In this document: piece after piece, positions 12,043-24,493 of the stretch | How the letters are laid out: each line of letters starts with the position of its first letter | Position numbering within the stretch: the stretch's first letter is position 1 | DNA from: Acorus gramineus | Taxonomy: Eukaryota > Streptophyta > Magnoliopsida > Acorales > Acoraceae | NCBI GenBank assembly: GCA_030737835.1 | Contig: CM060850.1 | Span: 2,879,788-2,943,787 of the forward strand | Length of the DNA: 64,000 nucleotides | Direction: 5' to 3' | Notes under the pieces: generated by a model | The model's database searches: none | The model's input: only the letters and a program-made list of their open reading frames with translations | Told to the model about the DNA's origin: nothing | Position numbers and translations under genes: made by a program

Positions 12043-14542
12043 TTAAGGTTTATCTTTCAAAATAAACATCTTTTTTTTTTCCTTATTCTCCTTTGTGGCC
12101 CTCGTTACGCCACACCCAAAACAGGGGGTAAAAATTTGGAAATATTCAATTACATAAAAATTTAGAAAGTATATGTTTCATCTAAACAAAAACTCATATC
12201 TCCATAGTGAAATAGGATTGCACACAAAGATGGGAATAAGGATTGCGTGTAACAACGCCCTCAACATTTCACCACCTTAACAAGAGAGGTTAAACATGCA
12301 TATATCTGTGCTTTCATAAACATATACAAAGCCAATCAACAAACTCAAAGCGATTAAATGAAGGCTTTTATGCCTAACACACAGGCTGTGATAATGTATC
12401 ATAAACTGAGAAAAATACATGTTAAATGGTGTTACTGGACGATGATTACACTTGAAACAGAAGTTTCTTGATTCTCCTGATTTCCAGTAACTTCAACTAG
12501 AGAATCAATAACACTTTCAGTACATCGTACTTGATGCTTTTGCCACACCTTGCAATGTCTGATATAAATCAGCATTCCTTTTGTATCAAGAAAGATTTAC
12601 CTCTGAAGCAGAGGCATCTGGAACAGCATCTTTAAGCCAGCCGAGGAACCAATAGTTGCCATCCTTTCAAGCATATGTTGATCAGGTTAAGGTTCTTTGC
12701 ACTCACAAAATGCAGGATAGTGATCCCTCTTTTTATTGTCATTCAATTCAACCACACTGTATGCAATTCTGTGGATGCTTAGGTACCGGGTTCCTGCATG
12801 TCTTTAATAGTTGAATAACAAATATGATCAGAATAAAAAAATTAACACACATCTTCTATCCCTAGACATGATTTTATTTTTGTTTTTAAGTGGTGGGACT
12901 TGAAGCCAACACCCCTCGGTAGCAAAACATAATATTGTGAACAACATCTATAGAAATCATTAAATGAATACAAGGAAAAAAGATAATATACTAATTTAAT
13001 TATAAAAAAATATTCTATTAGACCAACTGTGCAGACAACCACCATAAGCTTCATTTGCCTTTAATTTAATGCAAATTTCAAAAGCTAAGTAATAATTAGA
13101 TCATGCATGGAGATTGCATTTGCGAGTAGGAAAGTGGATTGAGTCAAAAGTAACTATGTCAATGAAGGATTTTGTTTAATTGGCTTCAGGTCCACCAAGG
13201 TTGAGTTAAAGGTTAGTTTCCAATGCCTAGGGTACAGATTTTTTTTTTATTATTATTTGCATGTGGTCATTCAGGCCAATGATCTATACACTGCAGGTAG
13301 AGATTGACTGTTGCAAGAAACCCCATGAAGGTAAGATGGGAAGGTGTTGAATGTTAGATGGAACTAGATAAAGACAAATTAAAATAGAACAAGGAACTAA
13401 GGTGGAGGTGCATCCTGGCATATGTTCATACTTAATCAAGCCATAAATGTCGCAACCACTGAGAATACAGAAACCTCAGCTGCTACTAAATATGCCAAAT
13501 CTATTTCCACAGGACTTAATCATCATTTATCATTTTTTTTTTGAAGTAAGATCATCATTTATCATGACACATGACTTAATATGTAAGCCCCAAGATTGCA
13601 ATGAATCTTTATACATCTAATGATATCAAGCTTCTGCTTTCCCATCTTGTTAGAAAAAAATATAGCACACTTGTTTGCACAGTAGGTCCACTTGTTATTG
13701 TGCAAAATAATATTCCAATAGGGACTTCATCATTGTCTTCACATTACGATAGGGAACCTGGGGATCTTAACAGGCAGAGCGCAAGTGGGAAATCAAAATA
13801 GACAAAAAGAAATAGAATGAGATGGTTTTGGCAAGTTCAAACTGAGATGGTGATATTAGGATAATGGTCCTGTGAAGTCTGATAGACTTCGGATAAATCT
13901 GGTGAAAAAGGATGCAACCCTTGATGAACTTAAAGGTGACTAGACTGGATTTAATTATTTAAACAGGCAATATTCAACTATTGGGGAGAAAGCTGAAAAG
14001 AACAATGATAATAACTTTTCAAGACCAATCTACAGGAAGCAATTTAAATATGGTGATTATATTCAAATGATGATCTGAAATTCACAGAAATCTAGATACT
14101 AGGAAACATGTCATCACCATGTCCTTTCAATCTAGAAAATGGTATTTATTTATCTATCCTCCCCTCTTAACATATCATACATGAGAAGTTAGGGCTAATG
14201 GAATGTCTCTAGCTATCCAAATCACAATCTGTGCACATACTATGATAAATTTGTACAAATCATGGTTCCAATAAATTTACAGCCTCATCCAGCTTTAGGT
14301 TATATTTTTAAACCCAAGTAAAAGAGTCTGGTGTCCTACCCAGATCCAAAGATGCTGGTATAGCTCCATGTGTTTGTGGTGGCCCCTGATAGGATTACAT
14401 GTTGGATAATGATTTTAAATATTATGATTCCTGCAATTAATTTCATAATGGGAATCAAACAATTGCTATCAGAAATAACACACACACAGCACCAGTTCTG
14501 AGATATGATATTACCTTCTTTGAGAAAGAGAGCCCCATATAT
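12043..14542. other. Spacer downstream of the HGSNAT-like gene, with unidentified exon-like pieces
   Basis: No gene is assigned. On the minus strand at about 12600-12670 there is an exon-like open stretch containing NYWFLGWLKDAVPDASASE, between an AG and a GTAAAT. A second open stretch (CKVWQKHQVRCTESVIDSL.., ending in a stop) lies at about 12440-12560. A third frame lies at about 12690-12800. None is recognised, and the joins are ambiguous. They could be alternative 3' exons of the upstream gene or remnants of another gene. Confidence 0.35.
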
Positions 14543-17500
14543 TCACTTGTGAACAAAGATTGCCACAATCCAATGAATCTGTTAAATAAGTTTCAAGAAG
14601 GATATAGATAAGTAGAGCATATAATTGATTAATACTAACAAAAAATAATTCATTTTGTTTATAGAAAGAAAAAGGGCATGCTCCACTAATTCTAAAAACA
14701 TGCCTACATTGTCACAAAGTATGCACTCATAAATTTTATGCTTCAGAAGTATACACACTGTAATTTTGGTAAAATGATTGTTAAACTCTTAATGTGATGA
14801 TTGAGTGTAAGAAAACTTACTATGTTGTTTTCAGGATGTTTCCAGTAAAATCCTTGTATTCCAATAATGGCAATATTAGAAGTTACAAAAATAAAGATCA
14901 TTAAAGAATGCCTTCCCATCCACTCTAATATGAATGTCAAGCACCTGAAGCCCTGCATGTCCACCTGTAAAAACACACCAATAACAACGCATATTGCCAC
15001 CACCATCCACATTTAGAGAACACAGAGAGAACGCAATTACAGAAATGATGGTATAACTAAGAAATGAGTTTCAGAAATTGCATCCATGCATTAATGAGAT
15101 GTCACATGAAATGGACAATTATGAAAACATATGGATAGACTGTAAGGATTTAGACACCTCTTTTTTGGGTAAGTAAATGTTGGGACTCAAAACCATGATA
15201 CCTTGGTTGCATTTTTCCACTCTTTAGCATTCCAAATGAAAAGAAAAAAATTTTAGATAGAATACAGGCATGCTTATTATACTCATGCAAAAAGATATGG
15301 GAACAGGACAGGGGTGGGGGACAGGGGCATATGAGGTCCGCACCACACGTATGTGCATGAATAGAGCTGCCTTTGACATGAATCATTATAGCTAATGTCT
15401 CTAAGTAGTTTTCATTAATATTCCCAATGCCCATAATTTATGAGACAATAACCATTTCTCAATTGTAGCCTTTCAAGATCATTGATTGTACGATTTAGCA
15501 ATTTATGAGACACATACTATGCAATTTTTTTTTTTTTGTAGTCTAGTTTCTCTTCACAGATTAGGATTTCCTTTTGTTCACGTGTTTTTGGAAGTCCTAC
15601 TTGTGATCATTGTATTTATCAAAGCTCTTTTTAGCAAATAAAATTTTTCAAAATCTCAATTAATGTTATCAGTCAAGGTTTTGGAAACAATTACAAGTCT
15701 ATTTCAAGTTACTAAAACAGTGTGTATCACATGAAACACAAATAATTGCTTTACATTAAAATTCTCAGTCCCATAAAGAAGAGACATTTAGAAGGTAAAA
15801 AGAATATAAAAAGTCTTCATAATTTAAATTGAAGTTGGAGCTTACCAGGTAGTATAATGCACAAAATGTGAACCCTGACGAGGCTGTTGTAATTAGCATG
15901 TAACTAGTTGTGTATAAAGATTTGTTTAGTGGGATCCCTAAGGGAAAAAAACAAATGTAAAAATTCACGTAATTGAACCAATATGATTTAATTAGACTTT
16001 CTAAAGCAATATAGATGATAGTGATGAGATGCATACCTATAAAAGAAAGTAACATTCCAAAAGCGAAAACTCCTACTGAAAATATTAACCAGTGATGTAG
16101 CCGATCTTTGTCATCCTGAAAATATATCTCTGTGAAAATGCCATACTGACAACAATTTATAAAAAGAGATGTGATCCCACTCCATGGTCAGGAAACATGA
16201 CAAAGCACTATTGTGCAAAGAAACACATACTATTAGAAATCAAAGAAGCAACAATAAGAAAAGCAGTAAAAGATATTTTAAAAACAAATTCTATGCTAAA
16301 CTTCAAGCACAAATATAAAGGAAGAACTTCGGAAACCTAAAAAAAAAAAACCCATCAAGGGTGTAACCAAAGCTATTTTCTTGCCTAACAACAATTGTAA
16401 ATAAAGGGGGCATGTAAACAACCTTAGGTGAACAATTGTCAATAACAGTCAAGCACAATTGTAGCCTTTCAGATGATTTCACCACTCATAAGTTATTTAA
16501 GGGGCTCTCTGGTATAACAACATCAGGATATTATGAAAGCGATAAAGAAATGATATGGTATGAACTATATGAACAACGGAGACTCAAGCCAGTACTTTGG
16601 AAGGACAAAAAAAATAAAGATTTCTATTTTAGAGAATTCATTAACAATTTTAAAAAAAAATACCATTTTTATAAATAATTAATTGACATAAAATATAAAT
16701 CAAGTGGCTCTAAACTTCTAATCCTAGTGTTCATGAAAAAATTATGGGAAAAATCATAATTCCCTGAAATCTTCTTAAAATCACAAAAAGACCCTCTGAA
16801 ATCAAAAAATCGTCCTAGGTCCCCATAAAGTGTATATGGTTAACGAATTTAGTCCCCCAGTAAAAAGTATATTGAAATAAATCCCTAGAAACTTACTAAA
16901 ATCAGATTCAGTCCCTACAAACTTTATAAAATCAGATTCAATCATTTTATAAGACAAAAATACCCCCGTCATTTTTTAACATCCCTATCTCCTGAAATGT
17001 CATCCTCAATTGTAAAATAAATAGTTGTTGAAATTTGATCTACAAAATCAAGTCCCTTTTCAACATTTTCATCTCTTCAATCTCATCACAGAGACTAAAC
17101 AAAAGAAGTTACAGCTTCATCAACTCCATTACAAAATCAAAATTCTATAATACATTTTCAACTCAAAATAGCAACAAAAGCATAACACCTTGATTATAAA
17201 ACTATAATTTATTTAATAAAATTTAAATAAATCAGTGTATACTTTTGATAATCACAAGGACTTTTTGTGATTTTAAGAAGATTTCAAAGAGTTAGGATGG
17301 TTTTTAAATTTTATGGAGACTTTTTTTTTCCATAAGTTTGCAGGGAGTTATATTGATTTTTTCCAACAAAGAAAATACATTTTAAAAGGGTATAACAGTG
17401 ATGTACCATGCATGGTTAGGGTTAACCACACATCTGGTTAGTTATAGGGACTAAAATAAATATTATCTAATAAGATAGAGACCTGAGAGGATTTACAAAT

Positions 17501-20500
17501 TTTACATGGACTTTTTCTGATATTCATGAGTTTCCAGGGCGCTACATCGATTTTTCCCAAAAATTATTCAATGGCTATATTCCAAAATATGCCGGTGTTT
17601 CCATCATTTCCACTGAAGGTCCAAACTACACAAGACCTCGAAACTATGATATTTATTCAAACAATTCACATCCTTCACAACTTTTACCAATGAGATGCAT
17701 ATGACATGGATTTGTCCAATGGTAAGTTATTGAAGATTAATGAAGAAAGATTATAAGAGTAAATACCCAAAAAAAATTGTGGTACATACAACATGACATG
17801 GCATATTTCCAAGAGAGAATAATCAAGTGCATATACAGAATGTTGAAGAAGAATTACACCAAGTCATTTAGGATCCCGTTATAAAGAAATGAAGTAGGAA
17901 GCTTTCATCTCTTGCATTTTAACACCCAGAACAGTAGTTTAAAACACCCCTTGTTCAGAGGTTTATATTTGTAAATATGTTAACCAACTTTATGACCAAA
18001 ATATCATCTTTCCTTCATCCCTAGGAACGTCACACATCTTTAAAAGAGGAAAAACATGAAAGATATTAAAAGTGAAACTCCTACCTCTACTTCAACAAGA
18101 ACATGACCGTAGTGAAGTCCAATCAAGCATGTTGCAACAGCCATTAACGAGCTGAAAACAAATTCCATCAAAATGAATCGGATAATCGGTTTTTTTATAG
18201 CAAAGTTTTGCAAGTATCATAAACAAGACATGGAAATATTATGTAATTTGTGAATGCATTATCTCCTGTTTTAGCGTACTTATGCTAAGCAGAGACCATC
18301 TATCTAATGGTTACTCCCTATCTTAAAATAACCGCAGAAAGCAGAAACCTTTTCAGATAGAGAGACACCATTGAAGGACAAAATATATGGTTATACAATT
18401 TGCATATGCATATCCAACACCCTGATGAAAAATGGATTTTATCAATTTACACGAAGCCAGATTGCCAGCGTTATCATTAGCGACTGGAGGACACACGGAT
18501 TGGGAAAGTGCAAGTGTTAAGCATACAACTATGTTTATCCAATATCAAGAGAAAAAAAAAATCTGTTTTATCTTTGAGAACCTACAATAAATCAATTGAC
18601 CATCAAGGATTGAGAACCGAAACTTCATAGCAAAAGATTATGCCCATCAATCATGTTAGAAAGAACTATTTTTTAGTGTCAGAAATTGAAATTCAAAATA
18701 CCTATGACCCACAGGAACACAGTGGATTCTGTTTTAGCAGAGAGCCGGTGACAAAAAAGATAATACAGAGAACATTGGTTTACCTCAAAATGCCTTCCGG
18801 TTCAAATGGAGCCCAGCACCATGAAGGAGAACTCTCTGTAACTTGGAGAATTTTGGCGTTATTGCATATCTACAGAATAAATAGATTTAGAATCAGCAAA
18901 AAGGTAAATTTATGATAAATAGATATGTCTTGCCATGTTGCACACACCTGCAAGTTTCTGTAGACAGGCTTCATATATAGATGTTCAATTCCCAGAGCAT
19001 AGCGATCAATCATTCCAGCAGAATTACATGCTGGTCCAAGGGCACCTCTGACCCCACATTTCACCTAAATTTAGAAACCAGATGACGATTATCAATGAAA
19101 AGCAAATCATCAGGATGGGAGTAAGGAAATAGTTTCACCAAAGGACTCAGAAAAAACAATATTCTGTAATGCACTCAAATAAATATTAAAGAATCTACAA
19201 TTTAACTTTACATGGTTATTTCTCAGTTAAACTATCTGATGAAACTGTCAAAATATAATGAAAAGAAAAAATTGTGATATCTTATTGGTACCAAGTAAAA
19301 AAAAAAAGCGACATTTAGCTATAAGATGTCCATGGAATGTAAGATCTCCACATCTCCTCATCGTGGGATGTAAATAAATACATCCATGAACAAGAGATTA
19401 TCTGAAATACAATATGGACAGATATATCAAGCAAAACTTTACATGTATTCATTACAATTATCATACTAAGGGAAGAGGTTATATAAGACGTCACATGCAT
19501 TGAATATCGATATAGTCACTGAATTCTTTAACAATAAGTCATTTCCTTGGTACTTGTACAGATCCACTATCATCACATGGTTTATTTAGTGAAACATATT
19601 TTCTGTTACAACAAAGGAAGATGCAAATAAACCATATTTTCATGAGAGTGGTAGTGGAGATGCATAAAATAAAAATGAAATTCTCGTAGTTTAAGGTAGT
19701 ACAATAATCAAATGAATAGATGAAACACATGCACTTACAGTGTAAATAGCATAGCTCTCATTTGGAGATAAATCAGATGAGGGAGGTTGTGGAACTTTGA
19801 ATTGCCAGTCCGGAACGTATAAACCATATAATAATCCCAAGTATGTGCAAGAAATTAACAAAACAATAACCCTGAAAATGGACATCATGTAAGAACCAAG
19901 AGAAACTGATAATCTCAATAAGCAGTACAATGTAGTGCCTTCTTTTGGTATTTTGGATGAAAAAATAATGGAAGAGAATCATAAAATCATCAAAAGGCAG
20001 GACAAACAGAATGAAACATATAAATTGTAAAATAACAATATTCAAGTTAAGGATCCCAACAAGATTAAAATATTAGAATTCTTTGTAACACATTGCAGTT
20101 CCATAAGAAAATTAAAGCTTAAGTATATCTCAGAACGAATGAGAGGCGTAGCATGATTATTCTCTTGATCATGGAATTAATAGCTTCCTATAGTTCAAAA
20201 CTTCTTTTTTTTCCCAAATAGGTGGTGTTCATGAATTGTGTTAAACTGGATAAACACCAGATATACAAAGAAGAAAATAAAATGACATGTGACAAGCAGA
20301 GATAATGGAAAACTCATCATTAATGATCAGTGCAATATTTCTAAAAAAATTTCATTACAAGATCAAATCTGGAGAAAGCATTGACAGTTCCATCAATAAT
20401 GCCTTGCAGAATCTTCAGAAATATAAGACCTATTAAATCATCAATGTCATAAAAAATAGGCGTACATTACTGATTTGAAATTAAGGAAGAATTAGCTTCA

Positions 20501-23500
20501 GCTTCCAAAATGTTGCAAAATGCACATGTGAATTAACTATATGTAGGTCCTGTATGTTAATAAAAGGCCCTCCCCAAAGTGGTCCCTCATATAGCAGGAT
20601 GATGGGAGGGAAGAGATTGGATATGATCCTAACATTTGACATATTTTTACACAAAGTGATCACTCTAAGGACTTGAACTAGGATATTGTCCTATGCTCGA
20701 GCACTTTACCATTGCTCCAAGCAATAGCCCATAAAACTAAAAATTAAATGTTTTTCATGTTGCGGAGCTTCCTCCAGTAGACCCCTCACCTGACGGGGCT
20801 TCTCTTCCCACTCCTTTTCATGTTCCTCCCTCTATTTTCCCATTGCCTCTCCTCTTTAAGGCAATACAGTAACGTACCCCAAACAAACTTTAATAGGATT
20901 TTGGTGATAGTATCCCTACCCTTTTGTTCAAAAACTAAAATAATTTAAAATCAAAATCTAGACATTGAACATCATAAGAGAAAAAAAAATCCCATTTCAA
21001 TATATATAAAGTAATTTCCAACACTGTGTTCAGCAAAAAAAATCCTATAATGTGGCCTTTAATTTAGTATAGAAATGCATCCTTCATCAATTCATGTGTC
21101 AAAAGTTTGAGAGGGAAAAACGTTACCACTGAAAGAAAAATTTCTTGAAAAGATTGCACCGTGCATCCCTTGAGAGTACGTGAGGAGACCAGATTTCACA
21201 TAAAGCAGCAACAATATACCCAATAGCTATTCTCTGTTTTCAATGATGTGAAAGGCATACATTATAATCCCACTATCTACATTTACATAAGAAGCAACCG
21301 GAAGATCAATGAACAGGATATGCAAATCAATAAATATATAACTCAAATATGTATACCATTATAGAACAATTTCTCATAGTTAGTACCTTTATATGCTTGC
21401 CAACAAGCAAATAAACATATATCCTTTACATGAAATCAAATTTCTATTTTCAAGAACTCACAACAAAATTGTGAATCAGGCAAAATTGTTGTATGAATCC
21501 AAATGCATTTGGTTGGTGTGAATAAATTACATGTCTCAGAAATGATTGAGGTTGATGCGTGGCAAGAATAGGAAGTACATTATACAACCATATATGAAGA
21601 GACTAGAGTTGATTTTAACATTGACTTACTCATGCATATCCAAACAACAAAAATTATACTTGTGGAGCACCTCAGATAATCATGAAATAGAAAATCAACA
21701 AAGCATCTTAGGCATATTTCCAGTTTAAAAATATTATATAGTAGGCCATGACCTCTTCTCTAAATTAAAAGGTTGACGAAATCAAAACTAAAAGGTAAAA
21801 TTTATGTTGAACCACAAACGACTTTTAACTTGAGGACAAACAAGTAATTTTAATATATCAATTAGCAGTTTGTTACGATAAATGAGTCTAAGAATCCCAG
21901 AATTACAAATACCCCAGATGATCAGAAAAGAAGAGATTATCTCATAATCTTGCATATTGAAAAATTATTGATTACATGAAAGCAATCCTGACAAAAACAA
22001 TAATGCAAATTTGGCTCTATGAGTCAGAAATGTAATTTTTACTCAGTCAACAAAAAGGTTTTTTTTTTTGGAGCATATTAAAGGGGGTTTCTTTGGATTA
22101 GTGTACTATTAGTTATAGTTGCAGTCCAATATATTTTTCCTTGCTAAACTTCATCCTTGGGAATGCTCTAGAAAAGTCACATTTTGTGCACATGAAGGCC
22201 TGTGTTTGATGACAATAGCATGACACTAATTGAATTCACCAACAAAAGCATCCTCTTCGCCACCAAAATGATCCTCTTATTTCAAGGAATGAAGGGGCAC
22301 CATGCCTCATTTTGTGAGATTGATCTCCATCATCAGCTCAGACAACTGCAGGTGTCCACTCAGAGGATACTGCAGGCATTACTAATTAGGCAAGGCATCA
22401 TCCATTGGCAAAATGGAGTGACACATTGGAGTGCTGCTTTACTAATTAGTGAACTGAGCTACATCATCTGCATCATCTCTAACACAGAACTTTCTTGATT
22501 ACTCTCATCAAAATGGACAAGGACAAAACTTGAATGACTAATAGGTTATGTAGTAGGAGAGGATACAATTTTTTCTTTGACATCTTATTTGTAGATTTCT
22601 TGTGTGAAGCAAAATACTACACCTTCAATATCCGGACTATTCCACAGTTTGTGCAGGTATACATTGAACACAGAATCATTGAGACACATCTAAAAGATGG
22701 TTATTTTTATTGTATGCCTACAAAAACAAATTGTGATTTCTACTTTAACATGTTTTCTCATAGATATTTAGTACGCTGGATAACAAATATGTCAGGTGAG
22801 AAACCTGAAATCATCATTAACTATGACAAGCATTTTGAGAGCAAACTGAAAAATATTGAAGATGAAGGACAAAAAAAGGATATCATCTATCAGTAAACTT
22901 TAAGTCTCTTATGTACCTGGAGAATACCAAGCCAGCGAATCTTTTCGATGTCAACACCATATGATAAGGAATTTAATCCATGAAAATAACCACCTTATCC
23001 AGGTCAAGGAAATAGAACAGTCATTCATTTTTGAAGTTCTGCAAGAATAATTGCCACAATGCAAGCTAGAAAATAAATAATAAATAACTTTTTTACCTAT
23101 AGCTTGAACATAATGTACATCTAAAAATTTCCTGCCACTGGCATAGAAATTTCACTTTCATATTCCCATATAATACTCTAGGGATCTAGTGTTGATTTGA
23201 CGAATATTTTTCTTTATTTTAAGCAGAATGAAGTATAAATTATGGATGTATTGAGTGATCATAATTCTCTAGGTGGCCATTTCAAGGTTATTTTTATACA
23301 CCGGAGAAAGATGACCTCTTGCATTGGGGGACAAAGACAATCGAGTACACCCATACTTCTACCGAGTGACTCTAACCCATAGAGTATGACCACCAATTGG
23401 TCTCTAAAGCCACTTCCCCGAAAGAGTTTGGTTCATGTTTTGGAGATTTAAAACTCCCAAACATCCTTCCCTCTTTCCACAACAAATCATGTTCAACTTC

Positions 23501-24462
23501 ACCAAATGGACACCTCATTCCTCTTTCTTGTTTCCAGCCCAAAGATATCTTCTATGAATGACCTCAATCTTTTTAAGAATGCCATGTAGGACCTTGAAAA
23601 TTGAGAAGAGTAATAGGGGAAGGCTAGTGAGCACCGCCTTCTAAAAAGACAAGCCGACCACTCAAACTTAGCAGCTTTCCCTTCCACCCTTTGGGCTAGT
23701 TTGGCAAGAAGTTAATGTTTTGAGGATAAGTTGTCCTAATTTTAGGGGATAAAAAGTTCATCAATTTTGTCCTTGTTTACATTTGTCAAAATTAGGACAC
23801 TAAGTGGGGATAAATGTTATTTTAGCCTTTAGGTGGAACAAAAAAATCCCCATTTTCATTTCAAAATTGAGACAATTGTTCACACTTTATCTCGATTATT
23901 TTTTATACCAAACGAGATAAGTTGTCTTCCCCCCCCCCCCCATCACTTATCCCCACAATTACCCCTTATCCCCTTGCTAAACTAGCCCTTCAAGTTTATT
24001 ATCAAATTGGGATTATAGGGGTGCCCAATTAGGGCTGCAACTTGGGTCGGGTCCAACCCAAACCCGATGGGTTGAACCCGATTTGTATGTGGGTTGAGTT
24101 GTCAAAATCGAGTTGGGGTTCGGGTTGATTGAAAATTCGGGTTGGGTTCGGGTTGGTGTACCCGACCCAACCCGAACCCGAACTTAATACCCAATGTGAA
24201 ATACAATCTGGATTGTTGATTTTCATTTGTAAATCTCCACCATTCATTACTTTACCACAAACCTAATCTATTTTTCTCACAAACCAGCTGCAACATTCAA
24301 ATTCAACCCGCCTCTTCTCCCTTTCTTCCTCTTCCAACCAAATCCAGCCACACCATGGTTAACATGAAAATACATGTTTTCTTCCTCTTCCAGCCACATC
24401 TATCCACAACAAAATGAAATACATGCATGTCTCTCGTTAACATGAAATACATATGGGACACA

Positions 24463-24493
<31 letters not shown>

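Noticed and set aside
18640-18915. 91-codon plus-strand frame
   Set aside because: It overlaps HGSNAT exon 8 on the opposite strand; no independent evidence of coding.
20660-20735. Functional tRNA gene
   Set aside because: Box A-like and box B-like words are present, but no cloverleaf with paired acceptor stem is seen; a SINE fits better.
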